NCBI RefSeq assembly: GCF_001905845.1
Contig: NZ_LIVZ01000001.1
Coordinates: 682,001 to 746,000, forward strand
DNA length: 64,000 nt
Reading direction: 5' to 3'
Origin: Streptomyces sp. TSRI0107
GTDB lineage: Bacteria > Actinomycetota > Actinomycetes > Streptomycetales > Streptomycetaceae
Below the pieces are notes generated by a model, which saw nothing but the letters and a program-made list of their open reading frames with translations, was not told the origin of the DNA and ran no database searches. How positions within the stretch are numbered: the first letter of the stretch is position 1; every line of letters starts with the position of its first letter. Below are positions 1 to 8,517 of this stretch, piece by piece. A program made the position numbers and the translations under genes.

Positions 1-3000
1 CTTGACGCCGGTCCGGTACAGCTCCCCGTCCACGGCCAGCACCGGGCCCTTGCCGCAGGGCAGGGTGAAGGCGCGGGTGGGGGCGGGCTGCGGGGTGCGG
101 TAGCGGTCGAGGGCGGGGACGTAGGCCTCGGTGAGGCCGACGGGGAGTTGCAGGTCCTCGTCGACGACCGGGTTGTAGAGGGTCAGCGGGGCCGTCTCGG
201 TGATCGTGATGTCCAGGCGGTCGGTGGTGATCGGCGGGAAGCGGACCCAGCCGTTCTCGTCGACCGACGCGATCGCCGCGCCGTCCGGGGAGCTGAGCTG
301 GACCTGGGACGGCCGGGACGACAGTCCGCCGGCCGCCGCCAGCACCAGTTCGCCCACCGGCTGCTTGTCCGGCCAGCTCAGATGGATCGTCGGCCGGTCG
401 CCCGCGATCCACGCCGTGGTCAGGTCACCGTCGGTGAGGTTGCGGGCGGCCAGTCCGGTGCCGAGGCGGGCGGTGGAGTCGGCGGTCGCGGTGATGCGGT
501 CCTGCTGCTCGGGCGCGACCTCGTACAGCAGCCGGTCCAGCTCCGGTCCGGGCACCGCGACCGCGCTCGCCGTCACCTCGTACGTGCCGGCCGTGCCCGT
601 GGTGAAGCGGCGGTGCAGTCCGGGCTCGGTGCCGGTCGGGGACATCCCGGCGGGGTCGGCGACGCGGTGCAGGGAGACGATCTCCGTGTCGGCCGTCGTG
701 CGGGCCGCGTCCGCCGGGAGCCGCAGCATCCGCGTGACCTGCACCCGGGGCAGGTCGATCCCGGCGAAGCCCGCGCCGAGCAGCCCGGCCCGCCGCGCCA
801 CCGAGTCGACGATCGTCAGCTTCATCCAGCGGGTCTCGCCCCGGGGCGCCTTGACGGTCTGCGTCGACCCGTCCGGCCGCAGCGGGCTCGTCACCCGTCC
901 CCGCTCGGTCTCCACCCGCACCCGCGTCGGCGCCGACCGGACTCCCTCCTGCGGCAGCGGGGTCACCTCGAACGAGGACGGCATCGCATAGCCGTCGCCG
1001 GTGAACCCGATCCGCAGCCACTGCCCGTCCGGGGAGCCGTCGGAGCCTTCCGTCCACACCGTGCCGGGATCGCCGTCGAAGGCGTTCACCGGGTCGAACT
1101 GCGGCAGGTGGAAGAACCAGCTGCCGTACGAGGACGCGGTCACCGAGCGGGCGCCGCGCAGCTCCGCCACCGTCTGGTGGTCCTGGCCGGTCACCGGCAG
1201 GATCTGGTGCGGCGGCTCACCCGCGTCCTGGTGGGCGTCCGGCGCGTTGCGCTCGTCGCGGGTGTACGGGTACGACGTGTTGGCGTTGACCAGCCCGAAC
1301 CGGGTGTCCGCGCGGCGCAGCCCGTCACCGGTCACCTGGAGCTTCGGGGAGCCGAGGCCGGGATGGTGGTCGCCGGTGAGGACGGTGGCCCGGCCGCGCA
1401 GCCCGGCGGCGAGCGGCAGCAGCGCCTCGGGGCCGCCGGAGACCCGGGCGGTGTCGGCGACCGGGTGCAGCGCCGCCTGCCCGGGGCGCGGTACGGCCGG
1501 GTCGGCGGGCCGGTAGATCTCCACCGCCCGCTGCCTCGGGTACAGGCCCTCGACCTGGAGCGGGGTGTCGTCGGCGATCCGGCCGCCGGTCATGACGGGG
1601 CCGAGCCCGGTGACCCGCTCGTAGCCGGACTGTTCGAGGGTGCGCTTGACGGTGGCGGTCGGGGTGTAGCCGATCTGGTCGGGGTCGAGGTCGTTGCGGA
1701 CGACGACGTGGAAGACGCCCGCCCGGCTCAGGTAGTCGGCGAGGCCCGGCACTTCGCCGCCCGTCGCCAGCGCCTGCTCGACCGCGTCCATGGCGCGCCG
1801 GTTGCCGGGAGTGCCGAAGGGGACGTAGTCGCGCTGCGCCCAGCGGGAGCCGGCGAGCACGTCGAGCGGCTGGTCGATGGTCGAGCCCCACGTGTACAGG
1901 CCGTGCGCGGTCGCGGGGACGACGAGGGCGCGGGAGTCGGGGGAGTACTTCTCCAGCCAGTCGGCCGTGGCCTGCCAGTACTTCGGCAGCTCCTTGAACG
2001 ACCCCGGGTTCAGGATGGACCCGTTGAGGTACGGCCACACCAGCCCCGGCAGCACCAGCACCGCCGCGACCAGCGGGGCGTACCGGCGGCCGGGCACCCG
2101 GCGCGCGCCGCGCGGCTCGGCGGCGACCGCGACGAGATGCGCCAGCCCGAGGACCAGGGCCAGCGCGAGCCCGGTCTGGAACTTGTAGATGTTGCGGAAG
2201 GGCGCCAGCCATCCGTTCAGCCAGTCCTGCACGGTCCCGTGGAACGGCGCCCCGAACCCGCCCCCGTACCCGGCGAGCAGCACCAGCGCGCACACCAGCA
2301 CCGTCAGCACCAGCCAGCGCCGCTCCGGCAGGTCCCGCCGCGCGAGTCCGGCCAGCCCGAGCCCGGCCGCGAGCGCCGAGCAGACGACCACCACCGCCGA
2401 GGCGGCGACCGTCCACCCGGCGGGCAGCCACGCCTCCCCGAAGTGCAGATACGCCACCCAGTTCCCGGCGCCGCGCAGCGCCTCCGTCGCCGACATGGTG
2501 GCCGTCGTGGTCTGCGAACTCTCCACGTAAGGCAGGAAGTTCTCCCCGTACACGCCGAGCAGCAGCAGCGGCACCCACCACCAGGCGGTCGCCACCAGCA
2601 CACCCGGCACCCACCAGGCGATCAGCTTGCGCTGCCGGGGCCCCGGCGGGCGGGACAGCAGATACAGCCCCACCGGCAGCAGCGACGCCAGCGTCGACGC
2701 CGCGTTCACGCCACCCATGAACGGCACCAGCAGCGCCGAGCGCAGCGCGGCCACCCGGGCGCCGTACCGCTCGTCCGTCAGCGGCAGCAGCACCCACGGC
2801 AGGAACGCGCCCGGCAGCGCGGCGGCCGACGTCGAGCCGACGACCGTGGTGAACACCGGCCACAGCGCGTACGCCACCGCCGCGAGCAGCCGGGTCGCCG
2901 GGCTGCCGATCCGCAGCCGCTCGGCGAGCCGCAGCGCCCCCCAGAAGGCCACGGTCACCACCAGCGACATCCACAGCCGCTCGGCGATCCACACCGGTAT

Positions 3001-3315
3001 CTCCACCGTCCGGCACAGCCAGTGGAACGGCAGCATCGGCCACAGATAGCCGGCGTACTGGTCCTGGATGCCGCCGAACCCGCCCCGGTCGTGCCACAGC
3101 TGGCCCAGGTCGGCGAGGAACCGCCCCGGGTCGACGGTCACCCCCAGCTTGGTGTCGAAGGTCTGCCGGCCGGGTTGAACGGCCAGGAACGCGACGAAGA
3201 CCACGGCCCAGAACCCCAGCAGCCAGCGCCGCGAACGGGGGCCGTGGGGCGGTCCCGCGGTGGTCGCGGAGGTGGGGACGGCTGCCGGGGGAGGGGCCTG
3301 GACCGTGGTCGTCAT
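1..3315 (-). CDS. AftD-like alpha-(1->3)-arabinofuranosyltransferase family membrane protein (3' end beyond window)
   Basis: Reads from ATG at 3315 to the window edge without a stop, at least 1105 codons. A short cytoplasmic N-terminus is followed by many hydrophobic helices over roughly residues 30-430 (GT-C-like architecture, DUF3367/AftD family), then a long extracytoplasmic region with beta-rich, discoidin-like stretches. In mycobacteria AftD adds arabinofuranose to cell-wall arabinan. Streptomyces lacks mycolyl-arabinogalactan, so the acceptor here is unknown. The start codon overlaps the stop of the upstream methyltransferase (ATGA), so the two are translationally coupled behind the GT4 gene. 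Family call is from architecture and synteny; substrate is not inferable. Confidence 0.8.
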   Translation of the reverse strand, partial: MTTTVQAPPPAAVPTSATTAGPPHGPRSRRWLLGFWAVVFVAFLAVQPGRQTFDTKLGVTVDPGRFLADLGQLWHDRGGFGGIQDQYAGYLWPMLPFHWLCRTVEIPVWIAERLWMSLVVTVAFWGALRLAERLRIGSPATRLLAAVAYALWPVFTTVVGSTSAAALPGAFLPWVLLPLTDERYGARVAALRSALLVPFMGGVNAASTLASLLPVGLYLLSRPPGPRQRKLIAWWVPGVLVATAWWWVPLLLLGVYGENFLPYVESSQTTTATMSATEALRGAGNWVAYLHFGEAWLPAGWTVAASAVVVVCSALAAGLGLAGLARRDLPERRWLVLTVLVCALVLLAGYGGGFGAPFHGTVQDWLNGWLAPFRNIYKFQTGLALALVLGLAHLVAVAAEPRGARRVPGRRYAPLVAAVLVLPGLVWPYLNGSILNPGSFKELPKYWQATADWLEKYSPDSRALVVPATAHGLYTWGSTIDQPLDVLAGSRWAQRDYVPFGTPGNRRAMDAVEQALATGGEVPGLADYLSRAGVFHVVVRNDLDPDQIGYTPTATVKRTLEQSGYERVTGLGPVMTGGRIADDTPLQVEGLYPRQRAVEIYRPADPAVPRPGQAALHPVADTARVSGGPEALLPLAAGLRGRATVLTGDHHPGLGSPKLQVTGDGLRRADTRFGLVNANTSYPYTRDERNAPDAHQDAGEPPHQILPVTGQDHQTVAELRGARSVTASSYGSWFFHLPQFDPVNAFDGDPGTVWTEGSDGSPDGQWLRIGFTGDGYAMPSSFEVTPLPQEGVRSAPTRVRVETERGRVTSPLRPDGSTQTVKAPRGETRWMKLTIVDSVARRAGLLGAGFAGIDLPRVQVTRMLRLPADAARTTADTEIVSLHRVADPAGMSPTGTEPGLHRRFTTGTAGTYEVTASAVAVPGPELDRLLYEVAPEQQDRITATADSTARLGTGLAARNLTDGDLTTAWIAGDRPTIHLSWPDKQPVGELVLAAAGGLSSRPSQVQLSSPDGAAIASVDENGWVRFPPITTDRLDITITETAPLTLYNPVVDEDLQLPVGLTEAYVPALDRYRTPQPAPTRAFTLPCGKGPVLAVDGELYRTGVK

Positions 3316-4022
3316 TCGGGACACCGCCGGAGGATGAGGAGGAGGTTCCAGGTGGCCACCTCACGCAGACCGGGGACCTTCACGATCGCCTCGGTGAGGA
3401 ACGGCCAGTAGCGGGAGCGGGCCGTGACGAGCGTGACGTCGTCCCGGGCGCGCACCTGCCTGAGGGTGGGGCCGATGTGCACGGCGAACAGGTTCTCGCC
3501 GAGGGTGTGCTTGGCGGGCCGCCCGGTGCGGCGCAGGTAGCGGGCGCGGGCCCGGTCGGCGCCGAGGTAGTGCCAGGGCGCCCACTCGTGACCGCCCCAC
3601 GGGGACAGCCAGTTGGTGAACGACACGTAGATCAGCCCGCCGGGCCGGGTGACCCGCGCCAGCTCGCTGAGGAACGTCTGCGGGTCCGCGACGTGCTCCA
3701 GCACGTTGGAGGAGAACGTGACGTCGGCGAACCCGTCGGACAACGGCAGCAGATACCCGTCCGCGACGACCGCCCCCTCGGGCGGCTTCTCACCCAGTTC
3801 CCGCACATCCGGCTCGAACAGATACGCCTGCGCGCCCCGCCGCCGGAACTCCGCGGTGAAGTACCCGCTGCCGCCGCCCACGTCGACGACCGTGCGACCG
3901 GCGACGGGCCCGTCGCAGGCCTCGACCTGATCGACGGAGTGGCGGGCGAGCAGCGAGTAACACCCGTCCGGGTCCTCCTGCTCTCGCAGAAAGGCACGGA
4001 ACAGATTGACGGACTGGCGCAA
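3312..4022 (-). CDS. class I SAM-dependent methyltransferase
   Basis: About 236 residues. The SAM-binding motif I is VDVGGGSGYF, followed by an acidic residue at the end of strand 2 (FEPDV), motif FSSNVLEHV and RPGG, typical of Methyltransf_11/25 enzymes. It lies between the GT4 glycosyltransferase and the AftD-like gene and overlaps the latter by ATGA, which suggests modification of the same glycan or lipid-linked sugar. The start is uncertain: TTG at 4022 is proposed because the sequence just upstream (4033-4105) is a dispersed intergenic repeat and not coding, although the frame is open further. No good Shine-Dalgarno site is visible before this TTG. Confidence 0.75.
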   Translation of the reverse strand: MRQSVNLFRAFLREQEDPDGCYSLLARHSVDQVEACDGPVAGRTVVDVGGGSGYFTAEFRRRGAQAYLFEPDVRELGEKPPEGAVVADGYLLPLSDGFADVTFSSNVLEHVADPQTFLSELARVTRPGGLIYVSFTNWLSPWGGHEWAPWHYLGADRARARYLRRTGRPAKHTLGENLFAVHIGPTLRQVRARDDVTLVTARSRYWPFLTEAIVKVPGLREVATWNLLLILRRCPE

Positions 4023-4032
4023 GGACGCCGCC

Positions 4033-4105
4033 CAGGGGCGCGGGGCTATGACATTTGCGGCTCCGCCGCGTGGGCGCGACAAGCCACGAACAACCCGCAG
4101 CCGTG
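4033..4105. repeat. dispersed Streptomyces intergenic repeat (long form)
   Basis: Sits between the GT4 and methyltransferase genes. It begins AGGGGCGCGGGG, then has a GC-rich segment containing GGCTCCGCCGCG and GTGGGCGCGACAAGCCACG, ending in ACCCGCAGCCG. The first block recurs at 41619 after the GH43 gene. From general knowledge, sequences of this form occur many times between genes in Streptomyces genomes; their function is not known. Boundaries are approximate. Confidence 0.55.
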
Positions 4106-5257
4106 TCACGAAGCCCAACCCCGTACCGCCTCGGACGCGACCACCCGGAACTGCCGGACAGTCCGCTCCCACCGGTACCGCGCCGCATGATCCCGCGCCG
4201 CCTTGCCCATGATCTCCCGGCGCCGCCCCGACAGGGCCAGCGTGCACCACGCCGCCGCGAACGAGGACTCGCCGTGCGCCAGCACACCCGTCTCCCCGTC
4301 CACGACGGAATCCCGCAGCCCCGGCACGTCGAACGCGATCGCCGGCGTCTCCCGCGCCGCCGCCTCGGTGACGACGAGCCCCCATCCCTCGACCGCCGAG
4401 GGATGCAGCAGCAGCCACGCCGCGCACAGCAGCCGGTGCTTCTCCGCGTCGGAGACATGGCCGGTGAACTCGACGCCGGGCCCGGCGAGCCGCCGCAGCC
4501 GGTCCCGTTCGGGGCCGTCGCCGACGATGACGAGCCGGCCGCCGGTGACGGGCCGCACCCGTTCCCACAGCCGCAGCAGCAGATCGATCCGCTTGTACTC
4601 GACGAGCCGCCCGACCGCCACGAACAGCGGCTCCGGCGACCGGTCGGCCCGCGGACCCGGGTCCTCCACCCCGTTGTGCACCACGCGGATGCGGTCCCGT
4701 TCGACGCCGATCGCGCGCAGCGCGTGCGCCGTCGACGGTGACACGGCCACCAGCAGACTCCGGGACTGCGCCCCGGTCAGTGCCCAGTGCTCGAGTCTTC
4801 GGCCGATCCGCGCGGCGGGCGCGAGGGGGCCGCCGAACCGCATCCTCCACAGGTCGGTGTGAACGTGGTTGACCAGGCACATCGTCGGGCCGCGATGCCA
4901 CAGCGGCGCGAGGTACGGCATCCCGTTGCACACCTCCACCAGCAGATCGGTCTCACCGACCTGGCGGGCGAAGGCGGAGCGGGCCCGCAGATAGTGGTCG
5001 TAGGGGCCGCCCACCGAGACGACACGGTAGTCGCGGTAGGACGCGGGCCCGCCACACAGCAGCGTGACCTCGTGGCCCAGCCGGGTCAGGCCCTCGGCGA
5101 GGCGGTCGACGAGCAGTTCGGAGCCCCCGGCGGCGGGATTGCCGAGGTCACGGTGGGCGAGGAAGACGATGCGGCGCGGCGGTGGGGGGAGCGCCGTGGG
5201 GCGGTGCTGCGGCGGCGCGGGGAGTGCTGCGCGCAGCGGGGGCACGTGCTGGGGCAT
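4106..5257 (-). CDS. glycosyltransferase family 4 (GT-B fold)
   Basis: 383 residues. The N-terminal half begins a Rossmann domain at about residue 28 (RIVFLAHRD, then GGSELLVDRLAEGL), and the C-terminal half carries the GT4 signature VAVGRLVEYKRIDLL and the nucleotide-sugar region with EGWGLVVTEAAA (an E-x7-E arrangement). Transfers a sugar from an NDP-donor, probably at the cytoplasmic face. It is the first gene of the three-gene minus-strand operon with the methyltransferase and the AftD-like protein. The first 27 residues are Pro/Ala/Arg-rich, so a downstream start is possible. Donor and acceptor cannot be inferred. Confidence 0.88.
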   Translation of the reverse strand: MPQHVPPLRAALPAPPQHRPTALPPPPRRIVFLAHRDLGNPAAGGSELLVDRLAEGLTRLGHEVTLLCGGPASYRDYRVVSVGGPYDHYLRARSAFARQVGETDLLVEVCNGMPYLAPLWHRGPTMCLVNHVHTDLWRMRFGGPLAPAARIGRRLEHWALTGAQSRSLLVAVSPSTAHALRAIGVERDRIRVVHNGVEDPGPRADRSPEPLFVAVGRLVEYKRIDLLLRLWERVRPVTGGRLVIVGDGPERDRLRRLAGPGVEFTGHVSDAEKHRLLCAAWLLLHPSAVEGWGLVVTEAAARETPAIAFDVPGLRDSVVDGETGVLAHGESSFAAAWCTLALSGRRREIMGKAARDHAARYRWERTVRQFRVVASEAVRGWAS

Positions 5258-5587
5258 GGGTGCTCCAACTCGTCTCGGGGTGCGGAACCCGGCGTGGGGG
5301 AGGGGGTGTTCCGGTGGTGCTTCTCGCTGGGACTCTGTGGACTCGCTGTGTCCGGGGTGGGTGGACAGTTTTGGCCCAGGGCATCGCCACGGCTACTCAC
5401 CGGGATGACAATTTCGGCGGTTGTTGTAGCTGACGTCACGTCATTTCGTGAGCGCTGCCGGGAGTCTTCCCTTGACTCGGTGTGACCGCCGTGTCGACAC
5501 TGAGCTGCGACAGGCAGGGGCGGGACTCCCGGGGTGGGAGGACCTCCGGACGATCTCCGGACTCCGGACCAGAGAGGCAGACCCCGC
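5258..5587. promoter_or_regulatory. divergent intergenic region between GT4 operon and DUF2613/PucR operon
   Basis: 330 bases without a convincing gene. It must hold the promoters of both flanking operons. The clearest element is the perfect 8-bp palindrome TGACGTCA at 5431-5438, followed directly by CGTCA. A purine-rich ribosome-binding stretch (GAGAGGCAG) precedes the ATG at 5588. No convincing -10/-35 pair could be assigned. Confidence 0.4.
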
Positions 5588-5746
5588 ATGTCCAGACTGC
5601 TCGCCGCCACCGTCACCGTCGTGGCCGCCGCCACCCTCGCCGTCGCCGCCGCGTTCGGCGTCGTCGCGCTGCTCGAAACCACCCCCGACCAGCCGGACAC
5701 CCCACTGATCACATACGAGGAAGCGGGCCGGGGGAGCCGGCCTTGA
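5588..5746 (+). CDS. DUF2613 family small membrane/secreted protein
   Basis: 52 residues: a short start, one hydrophobic helix (about residues 4-28, rich in Ala and Val, ending FGVVALLE) and a short hydrophilic tail ending GRGSRP. Size and layout match DUF2613, whose Mycobacterium tuberculosis member Rv0236A lies beside aftD (Rv0236c). The same pairing occurs here, with an AftD-like gene just across the divergent promoter, which supports the call. Start chosen at ATG 5588, behind GAGAGG. Its stop overlaps the TTG start of the PucR gene. Function is unknown; a role as a small partner of the AftD-like enzyme is inference. Confidence 0.7.
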   Translation: MSRLLAATVTVVAAATLAVAAAFGVVALLETTPDQPDTPLITYEEAGRGSRP

Positions 5747-7056
5747 CCGCCGACCGGACCGCGACGCTCACCCCGCGCTCCGCCTGGCACGACGTGCCCC
5801 GGATGCAGGTGCGCCGGTTCTCCGCGATCGCCCTCGCCGAGGCGCCCGCGCTCGCCGAGGAGATCATGCGGGAGATCCGCCGCGAGTACCCGCACCTGCC
5901 CGTCGTGCTGGACGAGAACGGCGAGCCGATGGCGCTGGTCGGCATCCGCCGCGCCATCGAGTGCTTCGTGCAGCACCTGGAGCACGTCCACGACGCGGCC
6001 GGCCGCCCCACCGTGCCGCCCGGCCTCTTCGAGAACTTCGGCCGCGGCGAGGGACTGAACGGCCGCAGCCTGGACTCCCTCCAGGCCATCTACCGGATGG
6101 GCGTACGCCTGGCCTGGCGCCGGTTCGCCGACATCGGCCAGCGCGTGGAGATCCCGCCGCCCGCGATGTACGAACTCGTCGACGCAGGCTACGAGTACCT
6201 CGACGGCCTCGTCGACCAGTCCGTGCGCGGCTACGCCGAGGCCGCCGCCCGGCAGGCCGGGGAACGGCTGCGCCACCAGCGCCGCCTGCTGGAGGTGCTG
6301 CTCGCCGAGACGCACCGCGACGACCCCGCCGACGCCCTCGTCGAACGGGCCGCGCGGATCGGCTGGCCACTGCCCGAGAAGGTCGCCGTCGGCGTGCTGC
6401 TGCGCCCCGCCCGGGAGGCGGTCGCGCCCGCCGTCGGGCAGGGCGTGCTGCTCGACATGGAGTACGAGCGGCCCCGCATGGTCGTGCCCGAACCGGACGC
6501 CGCCGGCCGGCCCGAACTGCTGCACCGCACGCTGACCGGCTGGGCCGGCGCCATCGGCCCGCCCGTACCGCTCGCCGAGGCCGCCAAGTCCCTGAACTGG
6601 GCCGAGGCCGCCGTACGCCTCATGGAACGGCGGCTGCTGCCCGCCGGGGAGGTGCTGTTCTGCACCGAGCACACCGAGGCGCTGGTGCTGCTCCAGCCCG
6701 AGGAGCTGATCGACGACCTCGCCGCGCGCTGCCTCGCCCCGCTCGCCGCGTGCGGGCCCACCCACGGGCGGCGGCTCGCGGAGACCCTGCTGGCGTGGCT
6801 GGAGACCCGGGGCGGGGCGCCCGAGGTGGCCGCTCGGCTCGGCGTTCATCCGCAGACCGTCCGTTACCGCTTACGACAGATACGGCAGTTGTGGGGCGAC
6901 GGCATCGACGACCCCGACCGGCGCTTCGAACTGGAGCTGGTGCTGCGCGCGCAGCGGCTGCGCGGCGAGATCGGCCGCAGCGGGCCTCAGCCGCGCCGCG
7001 CCCGCCCCACCGGCAGACGCACCAGGTCCCGGCCCACCACGACCCGCCCCGAGTAG
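5743..7056 (+). CDS. PucR/CdaR-type transcriptional regulator with a TTA codon
   Basis: 437 residues. The C-terminus has the PucR-type helix-turn-helix (about residues 348-400: LAWLETRGGAPEVAARLGVHPQTVRYRLRQ, given here in part), and the N-terminal two thirds is a helical sensor region like that of Streptomyces PucR/CdaR-like regulators. TTG at 5743 is chosen as start: it overlaps the DUF2613 stop (TTGA) and has GGGGGAG eight bases upstream. A TTA codon at 6871-6873 falls in the HTH, in a run of rare codons (TTA CGA CAG ATA), so translation may depend on bldA tRNA. The 3' end overlaps the convergent hydrolase by 70 bases. Target genes unknown. Confidence 0.82.
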   Translation: MTADRTATLTPRSAWHDVPRMQVRRFSAIALAEAPALAEEIMREIRREYPHLPVVLDENGEPMALVGIRRAIECFVQHLEHVHDAAGRPTVPPGLFENFGRGEGLNGRSLDSLQAIYRMGVRLAWRRFADIGQRVEIPPPAMYELVDAGYEYLDGLVDQSVRGYAEAAARQAGERLRHQRRLLEVLLAETHRDDPADALVERAARIGWPLPEKVAVGVLLRPAREAVAPAVGQGVLLDMEYERPRMVVPEPDAAGRPELLHRTLTGWAGAIGPPVPLAEAAKSLNWAEAAVRLMERRLLPAGEVLFCTEHTEALVLLQPEELIDDLAARCLAPLAACGPTHGRRLAETLLAWLETRGGAPEVAARLGVHPQTVRYRLRQIRQLWGDGIDDPDRRFELELVLRAQRLRGEIGRSGPQPRRARPTGRRTRSRPTTTRPE

Positions 7057-8126
7057 CCCTGCCGCACCTTCGCGTCCCAGGTGCTGTCGGGGACGATGTT
7101 GATCGCCCCGGGCACCAGATGGCTCAGCACCAGCGTCTCCACCCCGGCCCGCTCGGCGAGCGGCCCCAGCCTGCTCGCGTCGGTGTGGCTGATCTCCATG
7201 TGCCGCAGCTGGGCGGGTTTCAGCCCGCCGAGCCTCAGCGTGGCGAGGTCCATCACCTCGTGCACCAGGATGTCCGCGCCGCGGGCCAGCCGTGCCACGT
7301 TCCCGCAGGGCGCGGTGTCCCCGCTGAACACCACCGAGCCGTCGGCGGTGTCGAAGCGGAACGCGAAGGAGGGGAACACCGGCGGATGCTCCACCAGCGT
7401 CGCCGTCACCCGCACCCGCTCGTCCCGCATCACCTCGAACGGCTTCATCGGCGGCGCCATCAGCCGGTCCGGCCCGGCGCCCTTCGGCATCCGGAACCGG
7501 ATGTCGTGCGCCACGATCAGGTCGCGGATGTCCGGCCATCCCTCACTGCGCATCCGTACGTTGATGTCGTACGCCGTGCCCTGGATGTGCCGCCGCAGCA
7601 GCTCGGCCGTGCCCGGCGCGGGGGACGACGGGCTGACCGTGTCCACCGACCGCCCGGCCGGATGGACCGCCGGCAGTTCCCCCGCCGACCCCGGCCCGTA
7701 CACGTGCACCGGCCCGCCCAGCGGCTGGAACCCCCCGAACCGCAGCCACAGCAGGGCGTACAGGTCGGCGAGGTGGTCGGAGTGGAGGTGCGTCACGAAC
7801 ACGCCGTCCAGCTGGCCGGCGGTCAGCGCCGCCTCCGCGTACCGGCCGAACGCCCCCGGCCCGCAGTCCACCAGATACACCCGCCCGTCCACCACCAGCG
7901 CCGAGGAGATCCCGGCCCTGCCGTACATGGGCACGGGCCCGCCGCTGGTGCCGAGCAGCACCAGCTCCGTGCGGGAGCCCCCCTTGGCGGGAGTGGCGGT
8001 GGCGGGCGTGGGCCGCAGGGACAACGCGGCGGCGGCGCCGAGCCCCGAGGCAGCGGCGGCGGTACGCAGGACGGTCCGGCGGGTGTGAGCGACCGGGGTG
8101 ACGGATGCGTCAGGGGAATTGGGCAT
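6987..8126 (-). CDS. Tat-exported metallo-beta-lactamase fold hydrolase
   Basis: 379 residues. The N-terminus has a twin-arginine signal (RRTVLRTAAAASGLG, then AAALSL) and an Ala-rich cleavage region. The mature part has the MBL metal motif THLHSDHLAD (HxHxDH) about 110 residues in, a later FSGDTAPC aspartate and a C-terminal LSHLVPG histidine, the layout of RNase Z/arylsulfatase-like MBL enzymes. Likely a secreted zinc hydrolase; substrate unknown. ATG 8126 is the first codon giving a complete signal peptide. It converges on the PucR gene, with the two coding ends overlapping over 6987-7056. Confidence 0.85.
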   Translation of the reverse strand: MPNSPDASVTPVAHTRRTVLRTAAAASGLGAAAALSLRPTPATATPAKGGSRTELVLLGTSGGPVPMYGRAGISSALVVDGRVYLVDCGPGAFGRYAEAALTAGQLDGVFVTHLHSDHLADLYALLWLRFGGFQPLGGPVHVYGPGSAGELPAVHPAGRSVDTVSPSSPAPGTAELLRRHIQGTAYDINVRMRSEGWPDIRDLIVAHDIRFRMPKGAGPDRLMAPPMKPFEVMRDERVRVTATLVEHPPVFPSFAFRFDTADGSVVFSGDTAPCGNVARLARGADILVHEVMDLATLRLGGLKPAQLRHMEISHTDASRLGPLAERAGVETLVLSHLVPGAINIVPDSTWDAKVRQGYSGRVVVGRDLVRLPVGRARRG

Positions 8127-8517
8127 GGCGAATCCCGAGGTGACGAAGGGACGTACGGGCTGCGGGTACGCGGTGAAGCCGCGTCGACAGGTGAGGTTCC
8201 TGCCAGCAGTCAACGGCGCGGACGCCCCTCGGGCTTTGGTCCCACCGCCCAAACTCCGGCCGCTGTTTGGGATCGGGGGACATCAGACGCGGCGATGCGC
8301 TATCCGCCGCCGAAACCTCACAAGGGCAGCCGGCCCGGCCACCCCAGGGGTGTGCCGCCTGGTTCGCACATGCTTTCCGGGCGGCCCGGTGAGGCGTGCC
8401 CCCCGTCGTCCGGTCACCTTGCGCATCACGGCCCACAGCACGGTCGACACCGTGGCCACGCCGGTCGAGGCGATCACCAGCAAGAACAGCTGGCCCGGAC
8501 CCTGTACCGCACTCCTG
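8127..8517. other. intergenic stretch, 391 bases, no supported gene
   Basis: Lies between two minus-strand genes. A minus-strand open frame over about 8283-8507 encodes one hydrophobic segment (LFLLVIASTGVATVSTVLW) followed by an Arg-rich tail, but no start codon stands at a sensible distance from the only ribosome-binding-like sequence (AGGAG just after the DUF4262 stop). The promoter of the MBL gene should lie in the 8127-8250 part. Nothing else recognisable. Confidence 0.4.

Noticed and set aside
148..3411. Long plus-strand open frame opposite the AftD-like gene
   Set aside because: Arg/Gly/Pro-rich antisense translation typical of high-GC shadows; the minus strand has membrane helices, a proper start and coupling.
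8283..8507. Possible small minus-strand membrane protein
   Set aside because: It has one hydrophobic segment but no start codon at a sensible distance from a ribosome-binding site, and it trails into an Arg-rich tail.
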